Assembly (NCBI RefSeq): GCF_013385425.1
Contig: NZ_JACAQA010000006.1
Span: 62,001-126,000, forward strand
DNA: 64,000 bases
Direction: 5' to 3'
Source: Pseudomonas gingeri
GTDB lineage: Bacteria; Pseudomonadota; Gammaproteobacteria; Pseudomonadales; Pseudomonadaceae
The translations under genes and the position numbers were made by a program. Under the pieces are notes generated by a model. That model worked only from the letters and a program-made list of their open reading frames with translations, was not told the origin of the DNA and ran no database searches. Of this stretch, positions 36,568 to 45,899 are shown one piece after another. The stretch's first letter is position 1; every line of letters starts with the position of its first letter.

Positions 36568-37373
36568 GAGATCATCAAACCCATGGACGCCTGGATATCG
36601 CAGAGGCGGCTGGGCGCCACGCCGAGCAGTTCACGGACCTCCTTGGAAAAGTGCGACGAAGAGGCATAACCGAACTCCAGCGCCACATCGGTCAACGAAC
36701 ACTCGCCGCCGATCATGCTCAGCAGGGCCTTGGCCGTGCGCCAGTCACGCAACTCGGGCTTGGCCGCACAGCCCAGCGCCTGATGGCACAACCTTCGAAA
36801 ATGCGAGACCGACACGCCATAACGCTTGGCCAGGCCAATCAGTTTTTCATTGGCCGTGCCCTGCTCCAGGAGAAAACGCACCAGCCAGTAGTTCGGGCTT
36901 TGCCGCAGGACTTCGGCAAAGCCTTGATGGGCGGGATCGGCGCGCAAGGCGCAGTCGATATACCAGGATTCCAACAAGGTCCTGCTGGCCGATACCCCGG
37001 CTGACAAGGGCAAGGCCGCCCAGGGCGTCGCGGCCGATCGCGCCCGTTCGAAACCCATGCCCTGGTCGATAAACACCTGCAGCTTGACCAGGCTCGCCTC
37101 CACGGGGCGCTCGCTGAGCAGGTCACCGCCGATGACCCGCAACATGCCCCGCGCCACCAGCAAGCCCTGCCAGCCCGGCGGCAGGCACCAGGACACGCTC
37201 GCCTCGTCATGGGCCAGGCACACGCCGGCCTCCCCCGCCTGTACCTGTACGACCTGTTCACCATATAAAAAGCCCGGACACCTGGTCGCGGATAGTTGAT
37301 CACTCTGCACACTGCGCCCCGTCTCGTTCTTATTGAGCGGTGCGATGATGGCCGGGTGGCGCCCGCCAATCAT
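36564..37373 (-). CDS. InvF-like AraC-family activator
   Basis: 269 residues if started at MIGGRHPAII; an in-frame ATG at 37415 would add 14. The C-terminal third is an AraC-type double helix-turn-helix: NYWLVRFLLEQGT, RYGVSVSHFRRLC, ELRDWRTAKALL, VALEFGYASSSHFSKEVREL and GVAPSRL. These blocks resemble InvF, which needs SicA to activate SPI-1 effector genes. The order InvF-like, SicA-like, IacP-like with 4-base overlaps suggests a co-translated complex. The oprF terminator (37451-37480) lies just upstream, so the operon probably has its own promoter in the ~75 bases between. No clear ribosome site is seen for either start. Confidence 0.82.
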   Translation of the reverse strand: MIGGRHPAIIAPLNKNETGRSVQSDQLSATRCPGFLYGEQVVQVQAGEAGVCLAHDEASVSWCLPPGWQGLLVARGMLRVIGGDLLSERPVEASLVKLQVFIDQGMGFERARSAATPWAALPLSAGVSASRTLLESWYIDCALRADPAHQGFAEVLRQSPNYWLVRFLLEQGTANEKLIGLAKRYGVSVSHFRRLCHQALGCAAKPELRDWRTAKALLSMIGGECSLTDVALEFGYASSSHFSKEVRELLGVAPSRLCDIQASMGLMIS

Positions 37374-37450
37374 GATGAAAATCTGATGAAGCGTTGTCCG
37401 AAAGCACACGAGCATAGGTCGGTGCCCGTGCCGGGCTCAAATCGCAGGCG

Positions 37451-37480
37451 AAAAAAAGCCCGGCCTAAGCCGGGCTTTTT
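37451..37480 (-). terminator. Rho-independent terminator of oprF
   Basis: GCCCGGC and GCCGGGC form a 7-bp stem with a 4-base loop (CTAA), with seven A and five T on the flanks. On the oprF strand it ends in a T-run and lies 16 bases after the stop. Confidence 0.93.
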
Positions 37481-37495
37481 CTTACCGCAAAGTCA

Positions 37496-38482
37496 TTACT
37501 GACCTTGTTGGGCTTCTACTTCAGCTTCTACGCGACGGTTGATCGCGCGACCGGCTTCAGTGGCGTTGTCAGCCACTGGGCGGGTTTTACCGTAGCCTAC
37601 CGACTGGATGCGGTTAGGAGCTACGCCGTCCTGGACCAGGACCTGTTTCACAGCATCAGCACGACGCTGGGACAGCTTCTGGTTGTAAGCGTCAGGACCG
37701 ACGTTGTCAGTGTGACCAGCAACAGTAGTAGTAGTACGTGGGTACTGCTTCATGAAGTCAGCCAGGTTCTTCACGTCGCCCTTGCTGTTAGGCTTGACAA
37801 TGGCCTTGTTGAAGTCGAACTTGACGTCCAGCTGAACCTTGACAACTTCTGGAGCTGGAGCGGATTCAGCTACTGGAGCTGGAGCCGCTTCTACTGGAGC
37901 TGGAGCAGGAGCCGGAGCTACTTTGCCGCCGCTGCCGCCGAAGTTCACGCCCAGGCCGATCAGAGCCTGGTAGTCCCAACGACCGTTGTCCAGCTTGTAG
38001 TCAGCTTCACCGCCAACACGAGCGTACAGGTTGTCAGTGATGTAGGCCTTCACACCGGCACCGGTGGTCAGGTAGGTCGAACCGTCACGGCTGGTGTGGC
38101 CGTCAGCGGCTACGTTGGTCATGCTACCGTGGGACACGCCGCCTTCAACATAAGGACGGAACATGTCGCCGACTTGACCGAAGTGGTACTGGGACTTCAG
38201 ACCGAAGTGATCACCATTGATCTCTTGGTTGCCAGTGGCGCCGCTCGAACGGGTGTAGTCGTCCTTACGGTAGGTCAGGTTCACGGAAACGTCGTCGGTC
38301 AGGAAGTAGCCGATCGAGACGCCAGGAGTGCGACCATTCTGGTAATCGTCGACGCTGTGGTTCCAGGTCTTGCCCCAGAACGCTTCACCTTCGACCGCGC
38401 CTTGGCCTTGTGCCAGTGCGCCGAACGAAGTAGCGGCAATGAGAGAGCCAATGGCCAAGCCCAAGGTGTTTTTCAGTTTCAT
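37496..38482 (-). CDS. oprF: Outer membrane porin F (OmpA family)
   Basis: 328 residues. A signal peptide ends at ALAQ. The N-terminal eight-strand barrel runs to about residue 165 (GLGVNFGG), then a linker rich in Ala-Pro repeats (about 168-205), then the OmpA/MotB peptidoglycan-binding domain with NLADFMKQYP, VAGHTDNVG and LSQRRADAV. The linker has no cysteines, unlike P. aeruginosa OprF. sigX lies immediately upstream, the usual arrangement for SigX-dependent oprF expression. Confidence 0.98.
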   Translation of the reverse strand: MKLKNTLGLAIGSLIAATSFGALAQGQGAVEGEAFWGKTWNHSVDDYQNGRTPGVSIGYFLTDDVSVNLTYRKDDYTRSSGATGNQEINGDHFGLKSQYHFGQVGDMFRPYVEGGVSHGSMTNVAADGHTSRDGSTYLTTGAGVKAYITDNLYARVGGEADYKLDNGRWDYQALIGLGVNFGGSGGKVAPAPAPAPVEAAPAPVAESAPAPEVVKVQLDVKFDFNKAIVKPNSKGDVKNLADFMKQYPRTTTTVAGHTDNVGPDAYNQKLSQRRADAVKQVLVQDGVAPNRIQSVGYGKTRPVADNATEAGRAINRRVEAEVEAQQGQ

Positions 38483-38541
38483 CCGTTAAATCCCCATCTG
38501 GTGATTGTATAGCAGTCCCACAAACCGGGGGACAACTCGGC

Positions 38542-38568
38542 GGCAAGTGTAGCAGAACTTGCCTACAC
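38542..38568. promoter_or_regulatory. Interleaved inverted repeats in the oprF upstream region
   Basis: GGCAAG (38542-38547) pairs with CTTGCC (38558-38563), and GTGTAG (38547-38552) pairs with CTACAC (38563-38568). The two hairpins interlock, so in RNA they could form a pseudoknot, or in DNA a compound protein site. It sits about 60-85 bases upstream of the oprF ATG, between sigX and oprF. Confidence 0.45.
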
Positions 38569-38589
38569 GTAAGAGACATTTGCGCTGAA

Positions 38590-39180
38590 CTAAGTTTCAG
38601 CGATACCCGCAAATTTCTCACGCAATTTGTCGAGGGCCCGTTTATAGCGCATTTTCGTGGCGCTCAAGCCCATGTGCATGATGTCTGCAATCTCCTGAAA
38701 CTCCAGCTCTGCGACAAATCGTAGCACCAGAATTTCCCGGTCAATCGGGTTCACATGCACTAACCATCGATCCAGTCCGCCCTTTTCCTCAGGTTTCGGC
38801 GTCTTCTCTTCAGACGCTTCCTCGAGGGGGTCAAGACTCAACGCATCCATCAAGCGCCGCTTTCGGCGCTCTTTGCGATACTGCGTAATACATTCGTTGT
38901 ACGTGATGCTATATAGCCATGTCTTGAACTTGGATTTACCCTCAAAGTTCTTAAGGCCATACAACACCTTCAACATCACTTCCTGACAGACATCGTCCGC
39001 ATCGCGTTCGTTCCCTAAATATCTTGAACAAACGCTGAACAAGGTACGTTGATAGCGCCGCATCAACTCTTCATAGGCGCGGGTCACATGAAACAGCTCC
39101 GAATGCGCACGCGCCACCAACTCCTCATCGGTGAGTTCGCGGGGGTCGTAGCGCATGGAGAGCGATTGAGCTTTATTCAA
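38590..39180 (-). CDS. sigX: ECF sigma factor SigX
   Basis: 196 residues. Sigma region 2 shows DADDVCQEVMLKVLYGLKNF with KTWLYSITYN; region 4 shows FQEIADIMHMGLSATKMRYK. The EEASEEKTPKPEE linker is typical of SigX. It responds to envelope and temperature or osmotic stress and controls oprF, the cmaX-crfX-cmpX genes and fatty acid synthesis genes. No anti-sigma factor gene is adjacent. Confidence 0.96.
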   Translation of the reverse strand: MNKAQSLSMRYDPRELTDEELVARAHSELFHVTRAYEELMRRYQRTLFSVCSRYLGNERDADDVCQEVMLKVLYGLKNFEGKSKFKTWLYSITYNECITQYRKERRKRRLMDALSLDPLEEASEEKTPKPEEKGGLDRWLVHVNPIDREILVLRFVAELEFQEIADIMHMGLSATKMRYKRALDKLREKFAGIAET

Positions 39181-39213
39181 AACGAGTCGGGCCGACAGTC
39201 AGGTCAATGTCCG

Positions 39214-39231
39214 CCGCAGCCATGGCTGCGG
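39214..39231. promoter_or_regulatory. Perfect 18-bp palindrome upstream of sigX
   Basis: CCGCAGCCATGGCTGCGG is its own reverse complement. It lies 34 bases before the sigX start. A second CCGCCGC/GCGGCGG pairing in the same stretch competes with it, so a sigX transcript could fold in two ways. Confidence 0.4.
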
Positions 39232-39270
39232 GCATTTTTGCGGCGGCATAGAGTAGCAGGGTTTGCCGGG

Positions 39271-40095
39271 TTAGCGGCTGCTCACATGCTGCTCCAGCAA
39301 GATCCGATTGGAGAGAGAGACTAGCTCACCCTCATCGGTCAGCAATGTGGTCTTGACCGTGCCAATCTCTTCAATCTGTCCTTCGACCTCACCCACTCGC
39401 ACTTGTTGCCCAACCTGATACAACTCACGCACATAAATTCCCGCCAGGATCTGCCCGGCGATCTCCCGACTACCCAAGCCCATGGCCAGCGCAACGGCCA
39501 GGCCAACGGTAATGAGCACGATCACGATCACATGGTTCAGCAGGTCGGTCTTGACCTCCAACTGACTGATCGCCACCGAAATACTGATGATAATCACCAG
39601 GCCCTGGGCAACCCGCCCCAGGCCCGACGCGTAATCCAGGCCAACCCCTTCGGCCGCGCCACGCACCAGCCCGCTGACCAGCTGTGCCAGCAAAACCCCC
39701 ACCAGCAGCACCAGGGCCGCGCCGAATACCTTCGGCAAATACAGGGCCAGCATGTCGAGCGTAGCTGAAACTCGTTCAAGTCCAAGGGATTCGGCCGCCG
39801 AGACCAGGAAAATCAGCAAAATGAACCAATAAACGATCTTGCCGATCAGTGTCGAGATCGGCACCTGGAGGCCGGCACGCCCCAGCAGCTTGGTCAATCC
39901 GGTGCCGCCCATCAGGCGATCCAGGCCCAATTTGGCCAACAGCTTGGACAGCAGGGTGTCGAGCAGCTTGGCCACGACAAAGCCCAGCAACACCACCACC
40001 AGCGCCCCGAACAGGTTGGGGATGAAATTCGCGACTTTGGTCCACAAGGCAGTCATTGCCGTGACGAGGCTCTGGGTCCAGAGATCAAGTTCCAT
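39271..40095 (-). CDS. cmpX: CmpX, mechanosensitive-channel-like inner membrane protein
   Basis: 274 residues with five hydrophobic segments (for example LFGALVVVLLGFVVAKLL and IVYWFILLIFLVSAAESL) and a small C-terminal soluble part ending in ISLSNRILLEQH-like sequence. It belongs to the conserved TM-helix/MscS-related family. The gene order cmaX-crfX-cmpX-sigX-oprF is the known Pseudomonas locus. In other pseudomonads loss of CmpX affects SigX activity and membrane homeostasis. Confidence 0.93.
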   Translation of the reverse strand: MELDLWTQSLVTAMTALWTKVANFIPNLFGALVVVLLGFVVAKLLDTLLSKLLAKLGLDRLMGGTGLTKLLGRAGLQVPISTLIGKIVYWFILLIFLVSAAESLGLERVSATLDMLALYLPKVFGAALVLLVGVLLAQLVSGLVRGAAEGVGLDYASGLGRVAQGLVIIISISVAISQLEVKTDLLNHVIVIVLITVGLAVALAMGLGSREIAGQILAGIYVRELYQVGQQVRVGEVEGQIEEIGTVKTTLLTDEGELVSLSNRILLEQHVSSR

Positions 40096-40097
40096 AT

Positions 40098-40343
40098 TCA
40101 GTCAGCCTTATCCGTGGAGCGAGCAATAGGGGTACGACGAGAGACCGGCAAAACATGGGCCGATCCGTTGTTCAGGGCAATCATCAGCGCCTGCAGCCAA
40201 CGGCCCATCAGACTGAAGAGATCACCGGCGCCGACCTGCCGGTTGGCGGTTTTCAGGACACGCCCCAGGCAAGCGTCGTCGTCACGGGTGGACGGCGAGG
40301 CCTTGAGCATGTCACGCAGAGATTGTTCGAACGGATCGTGCAT
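40098..40343 (-). CDS. crfX: CrfX small conserved protein
   Basis: 81 residues from MHDPFEQSLRDMLKASPS. No membrane segment or export signal. It is recognised by its place between cmaX and cmpX and by the MHDPFE start. The function is not established; it is expressed with cmpX, whose start is 2 bases downstream of its stop. Confidence 0.85.
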   Translation of the reverse strand: MHDPFEQSLRDMLKASPSTRDDDACLGRVLKTANRQVGAGDLFSLMGRWLQALMIALNNGSAHVLPVSRRTPIARSTDKAD

Positions 40344-40407
40344 ACGCACCTCTCGGTATATCTGTGAAAGACGCGATCACTTTTTTGCAGGTCACATGAA
40401 ACATGTT

Positions 40408-41403
40408 TCAAACCCAGCGCAAACGTCGGAAAAGCCACCATTGTCCGACGGCAACGGCGACGATCAGCAGACATGCGATGACAAAACCATAGGGGTCTCC
40501 GGACCACGGAATACCGCCGACATTGATTCCCAACAGACCGGTCAGGAAGCTCATCGGCAGGAAGATCCCGGTGATGATCCCGAAACGGTACATGGTCTTG
40601 TTCATGCGCACGTTCAGGCGTCGGTCCTCGGCCTCAAGTACAAGCCCCACGCGCTCGCGGGTCAATTCGAGCTCTTCCAGGTAACGGGTCAGGCTGTTGT
40701 TCAATTCGTTCCAGTAACCGGCTTCTTCGTCGGCGAACCAGGGCAGCTTGATCCGGCTCAACTGGCCGAAAATATCCCGCTGCGGCGCGAGGAAACGTTT
40801 CAGTCCGGCCGCTCGACGACGTATCTGCACGATGGCGCCATGTTCAGGGCTATACCGTTCGTCGGCATCTATCTTTTCTTCTTCGTCATCGACCACTTCC
40901 GAGAGATCGCTGACCAGATCCTGCACCTTCAGGGTGAGGTATTGCGCGATGTAAAGGATCAGTTCGGCGGCGTTTTTCGGCCCCTTGCCCTGCTCCAGTT
41001 GCACCAGCAACTCATCGGTGGCGCGCAACGGCCGCAAACGCAGGGAAATCACCCGCTGATGGGCGGCAAAGACCCGCACCGAGACCATGTCTTCAGGCTC
41101 GGCACCGGGATTGAGGTTGACCCCGCGCAAAAACAGCAGCAACTCGCTATCGGGCAATGGCAACAGGCGTGGCCGGGTATTCTCTTCCAGCAGCAGGTCG
41201 CAGTTGAACTCGCTCAGGCCGCTGGAGGTGCGCAACCAGGTGTGGGTCTGCGGATGGCTGCGATCCCAGTGCAGCCAGAGGCTTTCCTCCGGCTGCAACT
41301 GCAAGCCATCGAGCTCTGTCCGAGCAATCGAGCGCGCACCGCCCTTACCATCCAGAACCAGGGCATGAACCAGCCCCCACTGCGCGTTTTCTTCCTCGAA
41401 CAT
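40408..41403 (-). CDS. cmaX: CmaX, CorA/ZntB-family divalent metal transporter
   Basis: 331 residues from MFEEENAQWG. A large N-terminal cytoplasmic domain is followed by a long coiled-coil helix and two C-terminal membrane segments (GIITGIFLPMSFLTGLLGIN and YGFVIACLLIVAVAVGQWW). The pore signature reads G-I-N in place of the CorA G-M-N, which suits the Zn-efflux/uptake ZntB branch. The start at 41403 is preferred over 41424. Confidence 0.92.
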   Translation of the reverse strand: MFEEENAQWGLVHALVLDGKGGARSIARTELDGLQLQPEESLWLHWDRSHPQTHTWLRTSSGLSEFNCDLLLEENTRPRLLPLPDSELLLFLRGVNLNPGAEPEDMVSVRVFAAHQRVISLRLRPLRATDELLVQLEQGKGPKNAAELILYIAQYLTLKVQDLVSDLSEVVDDEEEKIDADERYSPEHGAIVQIRRRAAGLKRFLAPQRDIFGQLSRIKLPWFADEEAGYWNELNNSLTRYLEELELTRERVGLVLEAEDRRLNVRMNKTMYRFGIITGIFLPMSFLTGLLGINVGGIPWSGDPYGFVIACLLIVAVAVGQWWLFRRLRWV

Positions 41404-41429
41404 CCTTACCCCATTTTGTTGCAAAAAAT

Positions 41430-41921
41430 TTACTCAGGCATCTTCAGCGGGCTCGGCGCGATGATCACACCGTTGTTGTCCGCGTAGATGTACTCGCCCG
41501 GGCGAAAGGTCACGCCGGCAAAAGTGACCGGGACATTGAGGTCGCCGATGCCACGCTTGTCGGTTTTCATCGGATGGCTGGCCAGGGCCTGCACCCCCAG
41601 GTCGGTCTGGGCGATCACGTCGACGTCACGGATGCAGCCGTAGATCACCAGCCCTTCCCAGCCGTTCTTCGCCGCCTTCTCGGCCAGCATGTCGCCGAGC
41701 AGGGCACGGCGCAGGGAACCGCCGCCATCGACCACCAGCACCTTGCCCCGACCATCGAGCTCGACCTGGTCCTTGACCAGGGAGTTATCCTCGAAGCACT
41801 TGATGGTGACGATCTCACCACCGAAGGAATCGCGGCCACCGAAGTTGCTGAACATCGGCTCAAGCACCTGTACCAACTCCGGATAGGCGTCGCACAGATC
41901 GGGGGTGACGTAATGGTCCAT
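41430..41921 (-). CDS. rraA: RraA-family protein (RNase E regulator / HMG aldolase-like)
   Basis: 163 residues. The signatures are [32 protein letters not shown] and YGCIRDVD. The family includes RraA, which inhibits RNase E by binding its C-terminal region, and class II 4-hydroxy-4-methyl-2-oxoglutarate aldolases. The full length fits RraA; which activity applies is not settled by sequence. rne is also in the window but not linked. Confidence 0.92.
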   Translation of the reverse strand: MDHYVTPDLCDAYPELVQVLEPMFSNFGGRDSFGGEIVTIKCFEDNSLVKDQVELDGRGKVLVVDGGGSLRRALLGDMLAEKAAKNGWEGLVIYGCIRDVDVIAQTDLGVQALASHPMKTDKRGIGDLNVPVTFAGVTFRPGEYIYADNNGVIIAPSPLKMPE

Positions 41922-42074
41922 GGGTAAACTCCTGTAGGTGGAATCGAGAATGCCAGACTACGCAGGTCGCGCTACAAGATGAAACGCTTGCCCCGGTCGA
42001 ATGTTTAGACAATGACCCAAACCGCTCAATGCGTCATATCTTAGCCTTTACCATCCGTGAGCGAAATGCCCTTG

Positions 42075-43064
42075 TCAGGGCGTTTCCTGAACAACGGCTG
42101 ACTCAGCCTGTAGGAAAACCTGCTGGTCGCGCAACCAATCGGCCACCCTTGGCCAGACTTCAGCCTGTGCCGGCTTGCTCACCAGCATCTCGACATGGCC
42201 GAAATCCGAGCTGAAACCCTGCTCGCGGCCCAGGCAGAGAAAGTGCTTGTGCGCCGATCCGATCTGCTCGAACAGCTTGCGACAGGCCCAGGCCGGATCC
42301 TGGTGATCGCCCACCGCGGTGACGGCCAGCACCGGCACGTCCACTTCGGCCAGGCCACCCCACCAATCCCGCTCGGCGTCCCGGAAGCGCCCGAACAGGC
42401 CGTACCAGCGCAGGCTTTCGAGGGCCAGGCCGATGGGCTCGTCCTCAGGGCCGCGCTTGAGGCGCGAACCGGACAAGTGGGCGAAGCGCCGCAGCAGCAG
42501 GCGACCGCCCCACTCCACTGGCGGAATCTTCAACGGCCAGTAGGTGCGACTGACCTGGCAGCCGAACAATGCCGCCGAAGCGACGGCAGGGGCGCCCAGG
42601 TATTGACCGCCCAAGGCAGCCGCCAGGGTGATGCCACCCAGGGAATGGCCGATCCAGTGGGGAATCTGCCCGCTTTGTTCACGGACGAACGCGGCAATGG
42701 CCGGCAGGTCATAACGGGCGTAATCGGCCACGCGATTGCGTCGATAGCTGTGGTTGCGCGCCGATAGTCCGTGACCGCGCATTTCCGGGATCCATACGTC
42801 GAACCCGGCACGCGCCAGGTAGGCGCCCAGGCCGATGCCCTTGGCGGAATACCAGAAGCGCCGATTGGAAAAGCTGCCATGCAGCAGGATGACCGGCACG
42901 CCACGGGCCTCGGGCTCGTCGGCGAGGCCCAGGCGGGTGACCGCCAGTTCGACGGTGGCGTCGGGGCTGTTGGCCGGTTTCAAACGATAGACGTCTTCAC
43001 AGAGATCGCCACGACGCTCGGCGCTGATCAAAGCGACCGGAAAAAGATTGCTGCTGCTTTGCAT
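42075..43064 (-). CDS. Alpha/beta hydrolase
   Basis: 329 residues from MQSSSNLFPV. LLHGSFSNRRFW is the oxyanion-hole region, WIGHSLGGI the nucleophile elbow (Ser), and SSDFGHVEML near the end holds the likely catalytic His. No signal peptide. The size and the EMRGHGLS segment suit an esterase or lipase-like enzyme. Substrate unknown. The open frame extends to 43169 but lacks support. Confidence 0.85.
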   Translation of the reverse strand: MQSSSNLFPVALISAERRGDLCEDVYRLKPANSPDATVELAVTRLGLADEPEARGVPVILLHGSFSNRRFWYSAKGIGLGAYLARAGFDVWIPEMRGHGLSARNHSYRRNRVADYARYDLPAIAAFVREQSGQIPHWIGHSLGGITLAAALGGQYLGAPAVASAALFGCQVSRTYWPLKIPPVEWGGRLLLRRFAHLSGSRLKRGPEDEPIGLALESLRWYGLFGRFRDAERDWWGGLAEVDVPVLAVTAVGDHQDPAWACRKLFEQIGSAHKHFLCLGREQGFSSDFGHVEMLVSKPAQAEVWPRVADWLRDQQVFLQAESAVVQETP

Positions 43065-43157
43065 AAGGCTCTTGCACAAAAAAGGGCGGCCCAAGTGGAC
43101 TCGCCCTGAAAATAAGATTTTACAACATCGAAGACCGGTTCTACTTACGACATAAGT

Positions 43158-43345
43158 CTGTAGGAACATGGCTTGCCAGCGAAGCTTTCAGCGTTCTCAA
43201 GGACGCCTTCGCGGGCAAGCCCTGCTCCTACAGGACAGCGTCGTACGCAGATTTTGCGCACAACACAAAACCTGTAGGAGCCTGGCTTGCCAGCGAAGCT
43301 TTTGGCGCCCTCAAGGACGCATCGCCGGCAAGCCAGCTCCCACAG
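43158..43345. repeat. Two REP/BIME elements downstream of ppsA
   Basis: Two palindromic units, 43158-43233 and 43272-43345. Each begins CTGTAGGARC-NTGGCTTGCC and ends with the reverse complement (GGCAAGCC...TCCTACAG or GGCAAGCC...CCCACAG). This is the common repetitive extragenic palindrome of fluorescens-group pseudomonads. They fill most of the gap between ppsA and the hydrolase gene. Confidence 0.9.
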
Positions 43346-43348
43346 GGG

Positions 43349-45724
43349 TCAGGCCTGGGCTTGCCCTTCAGCCAGGAAGAACCAGGTCTCCAGCACGGAG
43401 TCCGGGTTCAACGACACGCTTTCAATGCCCTGCTCCATCAACCAGAGCGCCAGGTCCGGGTGATCGGAAGGCCCCTGGCCGCAGATGCCGATGTACTTGC
43501 CGGCCTTGTTGCAAGCCTGGATGGCGTTGGACAACAGCTTCTTCACCGCCGGGTTACGCTCGTCGAACAGGTGCGCGATGATCCCTGAATCACGATCCAG
43601 GCCCAGGGTCAGCTGGGTCAGGTCGTTGGAACCGATGGAGAAACCATCGAAGTACTCAAGGAATTCATCAGCGAGAATGGCGTTGGACGGCAACTCGCAC
43701 ATCATGATCACCCGCAGGCCGTTCTCGCCACGGGCCAGGCCGTTGGCGGCGAGCAGGTCGACCACCTGGCTGGCTTCGCCGAGGGTACGGACGAAAGGCA
43801 CCATGATTTCGACGTTGGTCAGGCCCATCTCGTTGCGCACGCGCTTGAGGGCACGGCATTCGAGTTCGAAGCAGTCACGGAACGACTCGCTGATATAACG
43901 CGAGGCCCCACGGAAGCCCAGCATCGGGTTTTCTTCTTCCGGCTCGTAGAGCTTGCCGCCGATCAGGTTGGCGTATTCGTTGGACTTGAAGTCCGACAGG
44001 CGCACGATGACCTTCTTCGGCCAGAACGCCGCCGCCAGGGTGCTGATACCTTCCACCAGCTTCTCGACATAGAAGCCGACCGGATCGTCGTAACCGGCGA
44101 TGCGTTTATCGACACTGTCCTTGATTTCCGGTGGCAGCCCGGCGTAGTTCAGCAGCGCCTTGGGGTGCACGCCGATCATGCGGTTGATGATGAATTCCAG
44201 GCGGGCCAGGCCCACGCCGGCGTTCGGCAACTGTGCGAAGTCGAAAGCGCGGTCCGGGTTGCCGACGTTCATCATGATCTTGAACGGCAGTTCCGGCATG
44301 GCATCGACGGAGTTTTTCTTGATATCGAAGCCCAGTTCGCCTTCGAAGATATAACCGGTGTCGCCTTCGGCACAGGAAACGGTCACGCCCTGACCGTCTT
44401 TCAGCAGTTGGGTGGCGTTACCGCAACCGACCACTGCCGGAATCCCCAGCTCACGGGCGATGATCGCCGCGTGGCAGGTTCGCCCGCCACGGTTGGTGAC
44501 GATGGCGCTGGCGCGCTTCATCACCGGCTCCCAGTCCGGGTCGGTCATGTCGGAAACCAGCACGTCGCCTGGCTGGACCTTGTCCATCTCGGACACGTCC
44601 TTGATGATCCGCACCTTGCCGGCGCCGATGCGCTGGCCGATGGCACGGCCTTCCACCAGCACGGTGCCGGTTTCCTTGAGCAGGTAGCGCTCCATGACGT
44701 TGGCCTGGGTGCGGCTCTTCACGGTTTCCGGACGCGCCTGGACGATGTACAGCTTGCCGTCATCACCGTCCTTGGCCCATTCGATGTCCATCGGGCACTT
44801 GTAGTGCTTCTCGATGATCATCGCCTGCTTGGCCAACTCGCTGACTTCGGCGTCGCTGAGGCAGAAACGCGCGCGCTCGGCCTTGTCGACATCGACGGTC
44901 TTGACCGAACGACCGGCCTTGGCTTCGTCGCCGTAGATCATCTTGATCGCCTTGCTGCCCAGGTTGCGGCGCAGGATGGCGGGACGACCGGCTTCGAGGG
45001 TGCCCTTGTGCACGTAGAACTCATCCGGGTTGACCGCGCCTTGTACGACGGTTTCACCCAGGCCGTAGGCGCCGGTGATGAACACCACGTCACGGAAGCC
45101 CGACTCGGTGTCGAGGGTGAACATCACCCCGGCGGTGCCGGTTTCCGAACGCACCATGCGCTGCACGCCGGCGGACAGGGCCACCAGCTTGTGGTCGAAG
45201 CCCTGGTGCACGCGGTAGGAAATGGCGCGGTCGTTGAACAGCGAGGCAAAGACTTCCTTGGCCGCGCGGATGACGTTTTCCACGCCGCGGATATTCAGGA
45301 AGGTTTCCTGCTGGCCGGCGAAGGAGGCGTCCGGCAGGTCTTCGGCGGTGGCCGAGGAACGCACGGCCACGGCCATGTCCGGGTTGCCCGCCGACAGGGT
45401 GGCGAAGGCGGTGCGGATCTCGGCGTTGAGCTTCTCGGGGAACTCGGCTTCCATGATCCACTGGCGGATCTGTGCACCGGTGCGGGCCAGGGCGTTGACG
45501 TCATCGACGTCCAGTGCATCCAGCGCCGCATGGATCTGGTCGTTCAGGCCACTGAGTTCGAGAAAATCACGATACGCCTGAGCCGTAGTGGCAAAGCCGC
45601 CGGGGACCGATACACCGGCACCCGCGAGGTTACTGATCATCTCGCCCAGGGATGCGTTCTTGCCCCCTACGTGCTCTACATCATGGACGCCGAGCTTATC
45701 GAGGGAAACTACGTACTCTACCAA
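43349..45724 (-). CDS. ppsA: Phosphoenolpyruvate synthase
   Basis: 791 residues. It converts pyruvate and ATP to phosphoenolpyruvate for gluconeogenesis. The N-terminal ATP-grasp domain has [10 protein letters not shown] and [10 protein letters not shown]; the phosphohistidine domain has [19 protein letters not shown]; the C-terminal PEP-binding domain has EFFDGFS-like and GQGPSDHP motifs. The regulator gene is divergent, 175 bases away. Confidence 0.97.
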   Translation of the reverse strand: MVEYVVSLDKLGVHDVEHVGGKNASLGEMISNLAGAGVSVPGGFATTAQAYRDFLELSGLNDQIHAALDALDVDDVNALARTGAQIRQWIMEAEFPEKLNAEIRTAFATLSAGNPDMAVAVRSSATAEDLPDASFAGQQETFLNIRGVENVIRAAKEVFASLFNDRAISYRVHQGFDHKLVALSAGVQRMVRSETGTAGVMFTLDTESGFRDVVFITGAYGLGETVVQGAVNPDEFYVHKGTLEAGRPAILRRNLGSKAIKMIYGDEAKAGRSVKTVDVDKAERARFCLSDAEVSELAKQAMIIEKHYKCPMDIEWAKDGDDGKLYIVQARPETVKSRTQANVMERYLLKETGTVLVEGRAIGQRIGAGKVRIIKDVSEMDKVQPGDVLVSDMTDPDWEPVMKRASAIVTNRGGRTCHAAIIARELGIPAVVGCGNATQLLKDGQGVTVSCAEGDTGYIFEGELGFDIKKNSVDAMPELPFKIMMNVGNPDRAFDFAQLPNAGVGLARLEFIINRMIGVHPKALLNYAGLPPEIKDSVDKRIAGYDDPVGFYVEKLVEGISTLAAAFWPKKVIVRLSDFKSNEYANLIGGKLYEPEEENPMLGFRGASRYISESFRDCFELECRALKRVRNEMGLTNVEIMVPFVRTLGEASQVVDLLAANGLARGENGLRVIMMCELPSNAILADEFLEYFDGFSIGSNDLTQLTLGLDRDSGIIAHLFDERNPAVKKLLSNAIQACNKAGKYIGICGQGPSDHPDLALWLMEQGIESVSLNPDSVLETWFFLAEGQAQA

Positions 45725-45899
45725 GGTGATCTCTCCACTAACTGTGTTGGAAAAGCTCAGGAGCGGACTGCTCTAATGGGCAGGTTATCCGCCATGTGGC
45801 CTGGACCTGGAAAATAAGTGAGAATGCCCGTCATTCCTGGCGGACAAATCCCGCCTATCATATCCAAGAATCGTCACCAGCTTAAGGCCCAAGGCGCAA

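Noticed and set aside
43158..43345. Possible CRISPR array from repeated units
   Set aside because: Only two imperfect units, each internally palindromic with REP consensus ends, and no uniform spacers or cas genes.
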